64,000 bases of DNA from Dysosmobacter sp. Marseille-Q4140. Its GTDB lineage: Bacteria > Bacillota > Clostridia > Oscillospirales > Oscillospiraceae. Numbering within the stretch: position 1 is the stretch's first letter; each line of letters starts with the position of its first letter. The translations under genes and the position numbers were made by a program. This document shows, piece by piece, positions 1 through 8,186 of the stretch. Below the pieces are notes generated by a model, which saw nothing but the letters and a program-made list of their open reading frames with translations, did no database searches and was not told the origin of the DNA. The stretch lies in contig CP073694.1 in NCBI GenBank assembly GCA_018228705.1, positions 1,364,001-1,428,000 of the forward strand, in the 5' to 3' direction.

Positions 1-2
1 AG

Positions 3-671
3 AACCGCCTGGTGGGCATTGTCACCGTTGACGACGCCATGGACGTCCTGCAGGAGGAGGTCACGGAGGACATCGAGCTGATGGCCGCCATCCTCCCCTC
101 CGACAAGCCGTATCTGAAAACCGGCGTGCTGGAGACCTGGAAGGCCCGCACACCCTGGCTGCTGATATTGATGCTCTCGGCCACCTTCACCGGCATCATC
201 CTCACCCACTTCGAGTCCTCCCTCTCCGCCTGCGCCATCCTCACCGCCTTCATCCCCATGCTCTCCGGCACCGGCGGCAACAGCGGCACCCAGGCCTCCA
301 CCGCCGTAATCCGTGCCCTGTCTCTGGGCGAGGTCCGCTTCTCCGACCTGCTGCGGGTGCTGTGGAAGGAATTCCGGGTATCCCTGTGCTGCGGCGCCTG
401 CCTGGCGGCAGCCAACTTCGTGAAGATGATGGTGGTGGACCGCTGGCTCATGAACAATCCGGAGGTGACGGCGCCGGTAGCCCTGGTGGTGTGCTGCACG
501 CTGGTGGGTACGGTGCTGTGCGCCAAGCTGGTGGGCTGCTCCCTGCCGCTGCTGGCGGAAAAGGCGGGCTTTGACCCGGCGGTCATGGCCTCCCCCTTCA
601 TCTCCACCATCGTGGACTCCATCTCTCTGCTGATCTATTTCCAGTTTGCCACGGCGCTTCTGGGGATCTGA
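3..671 (+). CDS. mgtE: Magnesium transporter MgtE, C-terminal part (cut by window start)
   Basis: Membrane Mg2+ channel/transporter of the MgtE family. The visible 222 residues start inside the second CBS domain (GIVTVDDAMDVLQEE), pass the connecting helix, and cover the five-helix C-terminal membrane domain. The family motif SGTGGNSGTQ (about residues 87-96 here) and the following helices are intact. The reading frame is open to the window edge, so the gene starts upstream. In known MgtE proteins the cytosolic N and CBS domains sense Mg2+ and gate the pore; only part of that sensor is visible. The gene is followed 15 bp later by a strong terminator, so it ends its transcription unit. Confidence 0.95.
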   Translation, partial: NRLVGIVTVDDAMDVLQEEVTEDIELMAAILPSDKPYLKTGVLETWKARTPWLLILMLSATFTGIILTHFESSLSACAILTAFIPMLSGTGGNSGTQASTAVIRALSLGEVRFSDLLRVLWKEFRVSLCCGACLAAANFVKMMVVDRWLMNNPEVTAPVALVVCCTLVGTVLCAKLVGCSLPLLAEKAGFDPAVMASPFISTIVDSISLLIYFQFATALLGI

Positions 672-686
672 ATTTTTGAAACGATC

Positions 687-714
687 AAGGCCGCCTGTTC
701 AGGCGGCCTTTTTT
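687..714 (+). terminator. Rho-independent terminator after mgtE
   Basis: Perfect 10-bp stem (aaggccgcct / aggcggcctt) with a GTTC loop, followed by a run of T. Confidence 0.9.
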
Positions 715-854
715 CATGGCTCTCAGCACTCCCGCTTGTTCCAAAGACCGCCGGCGCCGGCTTGCGTCTGTTTGGCAGCGCATAATTTCCGGTCCGCGGC
801 ACACACTACCTGCGGCGAAAGCCAAAAGATTTATCACGCAGGAGGATCACGTAT

Positions 855-1037
855 ATGAAGGATTGCACCAACGGCGCCTGCACCCCCAACCAGAGCATCA
901 AGTGCACGGTCAGCAATTGCGCCCATCACTGCCAGAACCAGGACTACTGCGGCCTGACCAGCATCAGCGTCGGCACCCACGAGGCCAACCCCACCAAGAT
1001 GGAGTGCACCGACTGCCAGAGCTTCCAGATGAAATAA
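855..1037 (+). CDS. DUF1540 small cysteine-rich protein
   Basis: A 60-residue protein with eight cysteines arranged as in DUF1540 peptides of Clostridia: CTNGAC near the N terminus, then CTVSNCAHHCQNQDYC, then ECTDC near the C terminus. A good ribosome site (AGGAGG) lies 9 bases before the ATG. The spacing of the cysteines suggests metal binding, but no function is established for the family. It stands alone between terminators, with a GC-rich hairpin just after the stop (about 1042-1075). Confidence 0.85.
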   Translation: MKDCTNGACTPNQSIKCTVSNCAHHCQNQDYCGLTSISVGTHEANPTKMECTDCQSFQMK

Positions 1038-1178
1038 GGCCCCGCTCCACCGGAAGCGGGCGCCTCGCGGCGCCGTGACCGGGACAGACAGGAACCCTCT
1101 CATCCCGCCGGGCTTTGGGAGACCCTTTGGCCTCCCAAGGTCCGGCCTTACATACCACAGCGGAGGGGAGGCGGTCTC

Positions 1179-1535
1179 ACGAAAACCCATCCATGGCCCG
1201 CCCGGCTGGGCGGAGCCGCGGCGGGCCTTGCCAACGGGCTGTTCGGCGGAGGCGGCGGCATGGTGCTGCTGCCCATCCTGGCCCGGTGGGGCGGCCTGAC
1301 CCAGCGGCAGCTGTACGCCACCTGCGTGGGAGTGATCTTCCCTGTGTGCCTGGTGTCGGCGGCGGTGTACCTGCTGCGGGGGCAGCTGGATCTGGAAGCG
1401 GCCCTGCCCTACCTGCTGGGCGGCCTGATCGGCGGCTGGATCGGCGGGCGGCTGTACGGCAAGGTGCCTACCGCGGTTTTGAAGTGGCTCTTCGCCGCCT
1501 TTCTCTTCTACGGCGGCGTGAGGTATCTGCTGTGA
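1179..1535 (+). CDS. TauE/SafE-type permease, N-terminal half protein (apparent ACG start)
   Basis: The frame encodes about 118 residues: a glycine-rich first helix (GLANGLFGGGGGMVLLP), then three further hydrophobic helices ending KWLFAAFLFYGGVRYLL. This is one four-helix repeat of a TauE/SafE anion exporter; full family members carry two repeats in about 250 residues. A strong ribosome site (GGAGGGGAGG, 1162-1171) is followed 7 bases later in frame by ACG (1179), where ATG would be expected. The first in-frame ATG (1260) would cut off the conserved first helix. The stop overlaps the GTG start of the next gene by 4 bases, so the two halves are probably translated together and assemble as one permease. 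The ACG could be a rare start, a mutation or a base error. Confidence 0.65.
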   Translation, partial: TKTHPWPARLGGAAAGLANGLFGGGGGMVLLPILARWGGLTQRQLYATCVGVIFPVCLVSAAVYLLRGQLDLEAALPYLLGGLIGGWIGGRLYGKVPTAVLKWLFAAFLFYGGVRYLL

Positions 1536-1900
1536 CAGCGTGGCTGCTGGCCCTGGCCTGCGGACTGGGGGCCGGGATCCTCTCCGCCTGGGGCGTGGGC
1601 GGCGGGACGCTGCTGCTGCTGGTGATGACGCTGCTGCTGGACGTGGATCAGCGGACAGCCCAGGGCATCAATCTGCTGTTCTTTCTGCCCACCGCCGCCA
1701 GTGCCCTGGTGTGCCACGCCCGCAGCGGCTGCCTGGACAGGCCCTCCCTCCGGGCCGCCATCCCCTGGGCAGTGGCCGCGGCGGCGGCCGGAGCCTGGCT
1801 GTCCTCGGCGGCAGACCCCGCTGCGCTGCGAAAGCCCTTCGGGATCTATCTGCTGCTCTCCGGCGTCAGCCTGCTATGGCCGAAAAAGCGGGAGCATTGA
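1532..1900 (+). CDS. TauE/SafE-type permease, C-terminal half protein
   Basis: A 122-residue membrane protein starting at GTG, overlapping the upstream half-permease by 4 bases (GTGA). It repeats the fold of its partner: a glycine-rich first helix (GAGILSAWGVGGGTLLLLV), a QGINLLFFLPTAASAL helix, and a last helix (FGIYLLLSGVSLLW). The two adjacent half-size proteins together equal one TauE/SafE family transporter, thought to export sulfite, sulfonate or other small anions. The substrate cannot be told from sequence. A terminator follows. Confidence 0.7.
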   Translation: MTAWLLALACGLGAGILSAWGVGGGTLLLLVMTLLLDVDQRTAQGINLLFFLPTAASALVCHARSGCLDRPSLRAAIPWAVAAAAAGAWLSSAADPAALRKPFGIYLLLSGVSLLWPKKREH

Positions 1901-1918
1901 GCCGCTCTGCGTGAAAAA

Positions 1919-1945
1919 AGGCCGTGCCCTTTCGGGCACGGTCTT
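1919..1945. terminator. Terminator between the permease pair and malY
   Basis: Stem gccgtgccc/gggcacggt (1921-1941) flanked by A-rich sequence on the left and a T-rich stretch on the right. It can serve the rightward permease genes and, weakly, the leftward malY-like gene that stops at 1965. Confidence 0.7.
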
Positions 1946-1964
1946 TCTGCGTTTTTCTGCGCCG

Positions 1965-3134
1965 TCACAGGCTGTTGACGGCCGCCTCCAGCTGCTCCAT
2001 GGCTCGCTGCAGCGTAGCCCGGGGGCAGGCGGCGTTGAGGCGCATGAACCCCTCCAGCTGCCGCCCGAAGGAGCAGCCGTCGTTAAGGCCCAGCTTGGCC
2101 TTTTGGATCATGAAGTCGTGGAGCTGCTGATTGGTAAGGCCCAGGGCCCGGCAGTCCAGCCACATGAGATACGTGGCGTCCGGGGCGAAGGTCTTGATCT
2201 TGGGGATATGTTTTTCGCAGTAGTCCACCACGAAGTCGAAGTTGTCGGAGAGGTAGGGCAGCAGCTGCTCCAGCCACTCCTCGCCGCCGGTAAAGGCCGC
2301 CTCCATGGCGGTCAGGGAGAAGGCGTTGTTGCGGTGGATGTCCATGTTCATCCAAAACTTGTCGAACACCGCCTTCTTGTGGGCATCCGGGAACACGGCG
2401 GTGCTGGCCTGGAGGCCCGCCAGGTTGAAGGTCTTGGTGCCGGAGATGCCGGTGATGACGTTGGCGGCGATCTCCGGGGAGAGAGACGCCGTGGGGATGT
2501 GCTTCTTGCCGTGGAAGATCAGGTCGGAGTGGATCTCGTCGGAGACCACGGGCACGTGGTACTTCAGGCACAGCTCCATCATCCGCCGCAGCTCCTCCTC
2601 GGTCCACACGATGCCAACGGGGTTGTGGGGAGAGCACAGGAGAAAGAGGTCGGAGATCTTCAGCTTCTCCTCAAAGTCCGCCCAGTCCACGGTCCACTTC
2701 CCGTCCTTTTCCACCAGGGGGTTCTCCACCACGGTGCGGTTCCAGGCCTCGGTCATGTCGTAGAACTCGGAGTACACCGGGGTCTGGATCAGCACGCTGC
2801 CGCCCTGGGGGGTGAACAGCTTCACGCAGGCGCTGAGGGTCTGGACCACGCCCAGGGAGAAGCTCATGAGGGCGGGGTCGATGTCCCAGCCGTTGCGGCG
2901 CTTCTGCCACGCCCGGATGGCGGCAAAGTAGCTCTCCGGCCGGGCGGTGTAGCCCCAGATGCCCTCCCGGGCCCGGGCCTCCAGAGCGTCGATGACGGGC
3001 TGGGCCGTTCTGAAATCCATATCCGCGATCCACAGCGGGATCACGTCGTCGGTGCCGAATTTCTTCACCCGCTCGTCGTACTTGGCAGAGTGGTTCCGGG
3101 AGCGGTCGATGATCTGGTCGAAATCGTACTTCAT
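1965..3134 (-). CDS. malY: MalY/PatB family PLP-dependent cystathionine beta-lyase / aminotransferase
   Basis: A 389-residue fold-type I PLP enzyme. Family hallmarks are visible: N-terminal DDVIPLWIADMDF (28-40), CSPHNPVG (substrate/PLP-binding Asn), SDEIHSDL (the aspartate that contacts the pyridine ring), and SGTKTFNLAGLQ with the Schiff-base lysine. Enzymes of this class cleave C-S bonds of cystathionine or cysteine conjugates, giving homocysteine or thiols, pyruvate and ammonia in the cytoplasm. The start has a clear AAAGGAG site 7-8 bases upstream. It stands alone. MalY-like regulators and PatB-like lyases cannot be told apart by sequence, so the symbol is a family label. Confidence 0.9.
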   Translation of the reverse strand: MKYDFDQIIDRSRNHSAKYDERVKKFGTDDVIPLWIADMDFRTAQPVIDALEARAREGIWGYTARPESYFAAIRAWQKRRNGWDIDPALMSFSLGVVQTLSACVKLFTPQGGSVLIQTPVYSEFYDMTEAWNRTVVENPLVEKDGKWTVDWADFEEKLKISDLFLLCSPHNPVGIVWTEEELRRMMELCLKYHVPVVSDEIHSDLIFHGKKHIPTASLSPEIAANVITGISGTKTFNLAGLQASTAVFPDAHKKAVFDKFWMNMDIHRNNAFSLTAMEAAFTGGEEWLEQLLPYLSDNFDFVVDYCEKHIPKIKTFAPDATYLMWLDCRALGLTNQQLHDFMIQKAKLGLNDGCSFGRQLEGFMRLNAACPRATLQRAMEQLEAAVNSL

Positions 3135-3214
3135 GGGGTGAACTCCTTTCCACGATGGTCATCTGCTGTCTCCATCATGGGGGCTGCGGCTCCGTTTGTC
3201 AAGGCTTCGCCATC

Positions 3215-6200
3215 TCAGAGGGAGAATTTTTCAAAGCTCAGCCCCTCCAGGCCCCGCACTTCCACCTCCGCGAATTCCTCCGCCCCGCTGGTCCGGTAGT
3301 GCAGCCGGAAGCAGCCGGCGTCCAAGTCGTATTCCGCCCAATTGTTCAGCCCTCCGCCGGGGACAAAGTCCGGCAGTTCCTCAAAACGGCAGGTCCCCAG
3401 ATATACCCCGCCGTCCCGGCGCTGGTACACATAGACTTCCCTGCCGCCGTCGGCGCCGAAGGTGACGTTGCACACCAGCTCCTCTGCCCCGTCCCCGTCC
3501 AGGTCCACGGTATAGTCCTCCGGCTCTCCATAGCCGAAGCTGGCCGCGACGGCGGTCCGGCTGCCGCCATCGGACACAGCGTAATAGGTCCGCTGGCTCC
3601 ATCCGTACAGGGTGGTCACCGTCACCAGCACGCCGTCGTAGCCCAGAATGTCCGTGAAGGGCTCCTCCCGGGTGGAGGCGGGCGCATTGGCCGCCAGCAG
3701 TTCCACCAGAGCGGCGAAGGCCTCCGGCGAGGCGCCGCAGTCCCCGATGGTCATTCCCTCCGGCAGGCTCCGCTCGGCGGTCTCCGACGTCACCCAGGTG
3801 TAACTGCGTCCGTCCGGCGACCAGGCCCGGACCTCCCGGAGCTGGGGATACAGCGCCAGAAGCAGCAGACCGTCGCTGGCCAGGCGGTTCACGGAGACAG
3901 CCCGATCCCAGGCGTCCTCCGTTGTAAATTGCAGAAGCAGCCCGTCTCCCTCCCATGATACGGTGAAGGCCCCCTCCAGATAGGGATCCGCCCAGGGGCC
4001 CCGGCACACCACCTCCGCCGCCATGGCCTCCGGCGTCAGCGTCCGGGCCATGTCGTACAGCTCCCCGGCAGTCAAGGGCTGGAACGCCGTCCAGTTCTCC
4101 AGCCACTCCAGCAACTGCGTCAAGGCGGCAGGAGAGGCCCCCATGGCCTTGACGCCGTCCGTCATGCCTGCCGCAGCCAGCAGTTCGTCGGCTTTCGCCG
4201 CCGTCAATTCCCCGGTGGCAGCCGGGGCGTCCGAGCCCTCCGGCGTCCACTCCCAGATCACCTTCGTCAGTTCCTCCCGCAGCGCCAGCAGCACCACCGC
4301 CTTCTTTTCCATGGCCCGCCCGACCGCCTGGGTATCCGCCTCCGGGTCGTCAAAGCGGAAAGAGAGGGTCTGGGCATCCGTTCGGGCGATGGTACGGCTC
4401 CCCGCCGGGACCCAGGAGGGCTGACCATCCACACCGGGAATTCCCTGGTCCAGCAAAATCTTCTCCAGCTCCATTTCAGAGCCGTCCCGCAACGCCCACA
4501 GCCGCTGGGCCAGGGCGTCCGCGGCGGTGACGGCAGGGAGATCCTCCCACAAGTCGTCCACCAGCGCCTGGAGGCCCGCCAGGGTCTGCCCCAGGGTATG
4601 GATATCCCGCCAGCCCAATTCCCGGGCGAACTTGTCCAGACTGTATGAGCCGTCCTTGGTGTAAAGCGTCTGCCAGTTCCGGCCGCCGTCCCGCCCATAG
4701 CCGTACATCACCTGGTCCACGTCTCCCACCAGGGCCGGCACCACCTTGGAGGCGGTGATCATGGCGTTCTGATACGCCTCCAGGTCCGCCGGGCTCTCGC
4801 AGAATACCCGCAGCGTTCCCGCGTCCTCATAGAGGGGATGGATCCCCAGCTCCAAGGTGCAGTTCTCCAGGTCCGGCACCCCCAACGCCTCCAGGATGGC
4901 CCGAACACCGGAGAGGTCCTGGTCCAGGGTCTCCTGCAAAGGCAGGGTGGGCAGGTCTCCCTCCAGCGCCCGGTCCATCCGCAGTCCGTACAGCACGGCG
5001 GGCAGGCCGATGACGCCGGTCTCGATCCGCTCCGCCAGCGTGTCCGCCATCTGTCGGGATACCGCCAGCCGCAGCACCACCGCCACGGGACAGGCGGCCA
5101 GCAGCTCCGCCGGGTCCCCTTGATTCAGAGCGTCACAGGACATGGCGGGAATGCCCGTCTCGGCGTCGCTGTAAAGCACTGCCGCGATGGCGGCGCTGTC
5201 TCCCAGCCACAGCTCCGTCTGCTCCCGGATATAGGTCCAGGACACCAGTTCACAGCCGTCCGCCTCCGGCATCAGCGTGGGGAAGGAGCCGGAGGAAAAG
5301 CGCACGCCGGTCTTGCCGTCCTCCCGGAAGATCTCCAGGGGGAAGGCGCCCTCCCGCTTTGTGACGCCCTCCTCGTTTTCCGCCATGCCGTCCATGACCA
5401 TGCAGGAGCGGTCCTCCAGTTCCCCATAGCGGTAGACCTCCCGGTAAAAGACGAAGGAGCGGGTGTCCTCGGGGAACTGATACTCCAGGGACCAGACTCC
5501 GTCCGTTCCCTCCGTGCCCCGGACAAAGCCGCTGTCCGGCCGCGGGGCGGGATTGCTGATGCAGGCCGTGACCGCCAGGAATACCGCCGCAAAGGCCAGA
5601 AAGCCGATGCGGGGCGTCTCCTTCTTCCAGTTCAGCACGTGTCTGACCCGCCGGGCGGCGTCGTGCTCCCCAAAGGCCAGGGCCGCCGGCACCCGCCGGG
5701 TCAGGGCGAAGGACACCAGCGCCTCGCTGTACCCGGTTTTCGTCTGGTCTCCCAGGGCGGAGAGCACCGCCTCGTCGCAGCTCATCTCCATGTCCCGGCA
5801 GAACAGCACCCAGCAAAGCCACACCGCCGGGTCCCACCAGTATGCCGCCAGAATGCACCACCCCAGCAGCTTCCACCAGGGATCGCCGCGGCGGATGTGA
5901 TGGCGCTCGTGGACCAGAACGCAGGTCCGCTCCGTGCCGGTCAGGCCCGGCGGCAGGTAGATCCGGGGCCGGAAAAAGCCCAGAACGAAGGGCGTGGGCA
6001 CTGCCTCGCTCTCCCACACCTCGCCGCCGCACCAGACGGCCCCCGCCAGGCGGCGCCGCAGGCGCACCAGGCTGAGGACGCCCACCGCCAGCAGGGCGAT
6101 CACCCCCAGCAGCCACACCACCGCCCCGATCTGAAGCAGCAGCCGGCTCCAGGAAATGGCACCGGAGTCCGAAAGAAGAGGGATCGCCTGTGCCGCCTCC

Positions 6201-6556
6201 TCCACCGGAACAGAGGGGACGCTCACGGCGCCGCCCGATACGGCGGGGGCGGTGACAGACGGCGCCGCCGGGGCCAGGGCTGCCGCCACCCGGGGCAGCT
6301 CGTCCACCATCCCGGTGCCCACGGCGCCGGTGGTCTCCGCCAGCTCATACAGCCCCGGCAGCTCAAAAATGCTCCACAAGTCCTCGGTGCTGACGGGGCA
6401 CGCCAGCCGGAACCCCACCGCCAGCCACAACGCGTAGCTGTACTTCCGAGGCGCCCGCTGAAGAGCCAGACGCACCAGCAGCACCGCGACTATCACCGGC
6501 AGGGCCGTCAGGGCCATGGAAAGGAGCCTGGAAAATACCGCTGTCAGCAGTTCCAT
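3215..6556 (-). CDS. BlaR1-like M56 family membrane metallopeptidase with very long extracellular region
   Basis: Sensor/protease of the BlaR1-MecR1 type. N-terminal hydrophobic helices lie at about 5-34, 42-58 and 141-166. The zinc site HERHH is at about 216-220 (HExxH), followed by WWDPAVWLCWVLFCRDMEMSCDEAVL, the conserved M56 ending, and another helix before CISNPAPRP. The remaining 750 or so residues form an acidic extracytoplasmic region that is not the penicillin-binding domain of BlaR1. Part of it reads like repeated units with ELYDMARTL/LAQRLWALRDG-like helices and a final VDLDGDGAEELV calcium-type motif. The ATG at 6556 has AAGGAGG 7 bases upstream and follows the BlaI gene closely (the alternative GTG at 6562 overlaps its stop). 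It probably cleaves the partner repressor on an external signal. Confidence 0.85.
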   Translation of the reverse strand: MELLTAVFSRLLSMALTALPVIVAVLLVRLALQRAPRKYSYALWLAVGFRLACPVSTEDLWSIFELPGLYELAETTGAVGTGMVDELPRVAAALAPAAPSVTAPAVSGGAVSVPSVPVEEAAQAIPLLSDSGAISWSRLLLQIGAVVWLLGVIALLAVGVLSLVRLRRRLAGAVWCGGEVWESEAVPTPFVLGFFRPRIYLPPGLTGTERTCVLVHERHHIRRGDPWWKLLGWCILAAYWWDPAVWLCWVLFCRDMEMSCDEAVLSALGDQTKTGYSEALVSFALTRRVPAALAFGEHDAARRVRHVLNWKKETPRIGFLAFAAVFLAVTACISNPAPRPDSGFVRGTEGTDGVWSLEYQFPEDTRSFVFYREVYRYGELEDRSCMVMDGMAENEEGVTKREGAFPLEIFREDGKTGVRFSSGSFPTLMPEADGCELVSWTYIREQTELWLGDSAAIAAVLYSDAETGIPAMSCDALNQGDPAELLAACPVAVVLRLAVSRQMADTLAERIETGVIGLPAVLYGLRMDRALEGDLPTLPLQETLDQDLSGVRAILEALGVPDLENCTLELGIHPLYEDAGTLRVFCESPADLEAYQNAMITASKVVPALVGDVDQVMYGYGRDGGRNWQTLYTKDGSYSLDKFARELGWRDIHTLGQTLAGLQALVDDLWEDLPAVTAADALAQRLWALRDGSEMELEKILLDQGIPGVDGQPSWVPAGSRTIARTDAQTLSFRFDDPEADTQAVGRAMEKKAVVLLALREELTKVIWEWTPEGSDAPAATGELTAAKADELLAAAGMTDGVKAMGASPAALTQLLEWLENWTAFQPLTAGELYDMARTLTPEAMAAEVVCRGPWADPYLEGAFTVSWEGDGLLLQFTTEDAWDRAVSVNRLASDGLLLLALYPQLREVRAWSPDGRSYTWVTSETAERSLPEGMTIGDCGASPEAFAALVELLAANAPASTREEPFTDILGYDGVLVTVTTLYGWSQRTYYAVSDGGSRTAVAASFGYGEPEDYTVDLDGDGAEELVCNVTFGADGGREVYVYQRRDGGVYLGTCRFEELPDFVPGGGLNNWAEYDLDAGCFRLHYRTSGAEEFAEVEVRGLEGLSFEKFSL

Positions 6557-6558
6557 GC

Positions 6559-6921
6559 TCACCCCTCCTTATACTGATCGATGAGGCGCTTGAGGTCCTC
6601 CGCCTCCCCCTCCGTCAGCTTCCGCCCGCCCATAAAGGCGGTGAGAAACCCCGGCAGGGACCCGCCGAAGGTCTTGTCCACGAACCCCTCCGCCGCATGG
6701 TGGTCCACGGCCGCCCGGGGCACCGCCGCCGCGACAGTGCTGTTCTCATTTCGGAGGATCCCCTTTTCGCACAGCTTCTTCAAAACCGTATACGTGGTGG
6801 ACTTCTTCCAGCCCAGCTGCTCCCGGCACAGCTCCACCAGCCGTCCGGAGCCCACCGGCTCCGCCGCCCACACCACCTGCAAAAACCGGTACTCACTGTC
6901 GCTGAGATGATACCGCTCCAT
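6559..6921 (-). CDS. BlaI/MecI family transcriptional repressor
   Basis: A 120-residue winged-helix repressor. The start RYHLSDSEYRFLQVVWA matches the first helix of BlaI/MecI/CopY proteins; KKSTTYTVLKKLCEKG is the recognition helix region, and the C-terminal part (FVDKTFGGSLPGFLTAF) is the dimer domain where the partner M56 protease normally cuts. It is followed directly by the M56 gene (coupled translation) and preceded by two dyad operators, so the pair is probably autoregulated. The signal is not evident; the sensor domain does not look like a beta-lactam binder. Confidence 0.92.
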   Translation of the reverse strand: MERYHLSDSEYRFLQVVWAAEPVGSGRLVELCREQLGWKKSTTYTVLKKLCEKGILRNENSTVAAAVPRAAVDHHAAEGFVDKTFGGSLPGFLTAFMGGRKLTEGEAEDLKRLIDQYKEG

Positions 6922-6936
6922 GGTCCGCCCTCCCTT

Positions 6937-6981
6937 GGTCTATTTTTATCGACCTCTTGTCTTTAGTCTATAACAATAGAC
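6937..6981 (-). promoter_or_regulatory. Pair of dyad operators upstream of the BlaI-like gene
   Basis: Two related dyads share the half-site GTCTAT/ATAGAC. One is a perfect repeat with a 4-base centre (6966-6981, gtctat-aaca-atagac); the other is imperfect (6937-6954, ggtctatttttatcgacc). BlaI-type repressors typically bind paired dyads over their own promoter, which fits the position just before the start at 6921. Confidence 0.65.
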
Positions 6982-6989
6982 CTCTCTTG

Positions 6990-7025
6990 TCAAGAAAAAC
7001 CGGGCCGCCTTACGGGCGGCCCGGC
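6990..7025 (-). terminator. Terminator of the stalk-domain protein gene
   Basis: Stem ccgggccgcc/gggcggcccgg around 6999-7023. On the minus strand it is followed by TTTTTCTT. It closes the gene ending at 7047. Confidence 0.85.
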
Positions 7026-7046
7026 AATGGGGACGACGAAATCAAA

Positions 7047-8039
7047 TCACACAGCCAGATACAGATCCAGCAGATTCAGCAGAACGGTCTCGGACAGATA
7101 GGTGACGCCGTTTTCAATGACGCAGGTGCCGCCCGCCTCGAAGGAGGTGCCGTCAGCCTCATAGCCGTACACGGCGCCGCCGGGCACGGCGGACAGCAGC
7201 GCCTCGGAGGCCCAGTTCTCGGGGGCCAGTTCCTCACTGTACGTCACCACAGCGCCCTTGGCCGCATCCCAGCGGACGTTCATGCCCAGGGCCTCGGCCA
7301 CCGCCCGGACCGGCAGCAGCGTCTCGCCCTCAGACGTGACCTTGGCCTTCTGGGCCAGGGCGGCGCCGTTCAGGGTCACGGTGCCGTCCTCAAAGCAGTT
7401 CACATAGCCCTTGTACTGGTAGGGGAACACCAGGACTTTGGTAGCCTCGCCCTTGCTGTCGGACCAGACCAGGATCCGGGTCCCGGGGATCAGGTCCTCC
7501 AGGCGGACGATGTTCTTGGTGCGGTAGGGGGTCAGCTCGGCCTTGTCGGTGATCTTCAGCACCTTGCCGCCGGCGGCAGTGACCTCGGTCCAGGTCAGGG
7601 CCGGAGGGGGCTCAATAGCGGGCACAGCCTGGGGCGTCACGGATACGATCTCATAGAACTGAGGCACCGCGTAATCGGCGGGGATATTGGTGAGGATCAG
7701 CAGCGCCGTGGCCTGGGGCGGCAGGCTCAAGGTCATAGCCGGTCCCACCCAGGCATAGATGAGATCGCCGTCCTTCAGGCTGTCAATATCCACGCTTTCG
7801 CCGGTGACGGCATCCAGGCAGATGATGTCCTCTCCGTGGAGGACCACCTCACTGAGTCCGTCACTGCTGTTTTCCACCAGCAGGCCGCCGTCCTCCAGGT
7901 GAGACAGCGTGCCCCAGACCATCACAGGACCCAGGCGGTCCGCCGCAGGGTCTTTCTCCGTCTCTGCCGCCAACGCGGGCACAGTCAGCAGCGCCATGCA
8001 CAGCAGCAGGGACAGACCTCTTAAAAATCGTTTCATCAT
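7047..8039 (-). CDS. Secreted copper-amine-oxidase N-terminal (stalk) domain protein
   Basis: A 330-residue exported protein. The signal peptide is clear (MKRFLRGLSLLLCMALLTVPALAA, cut near ALA-AET). Residues of the middle part form beta-rich repeats (RILVWSDSKGEATKVLVFP). The C-terminal half holds the stalk domain motif: VTLNGAALAQ, then LPVRAVAEALGMNVRWDAAKGAVV. Such domains are common on cell-surface proteins of Firmicutes and bind or present other modules; no enzymatic part is visible. The chosen ATG (8039) has AAAGGA 8 bases upstream; an ATG 9 bases earlier has no usable site. It has its own terminator. Confidence 0.85.
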   Translation of the reverse strand: MMKRFLRGLSLLLCMALLTVPALAAETEKDPAADRLGPVMVWGTLSHLEDGGLLVENSSDGLSEVVLHGEDIICLDAVTGESVDIDSLKDGDLIYAWVGPAMTLSLPPQATALLILTNIPADYAVPQFYEIVSVTPQAVPAIEPPPALTWTEVTAAGGKVLKITDKAELTPYRTKNIVRLEDLIPGTRILVWSDSKGEATKVLVFPYQYKGYVNCFEDGTVTLNGAALAQKAKVTSEGETLLPVRAVAEALGMNVRWDAAKGAVVTYSEELAPENWASEALLSAVPGGAVYGYEADGTSFEAGGTCVIENGVTYLSETVLLNLLDLYLAV

Positions 8040-8140
8040 ATCGATCATCCTTTCCCGTTTGGGGTGGAGCCTTTGCTCCCTTTGCCCGTACAGACGGCCA
8101 CAGGCCGGGAAAAGTTCCCGCTGAAGAAGGAAAATTTTAT

Positions 8141-8171
8141 AAAAAAGCCCCCGCCTGGTCCAGGCGGGGGC
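8141..8171 (-). terminator. Terminator of typA
   Basis: An 11-bp perfect stem (gcccccgcctg/caggcgggggc) with a 3-base loop, followed on the minus strand by six T residues. It closes typA. Confidence 0.92.
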
Positions 8172-8186
8172 TTTCGGTACGAATGT

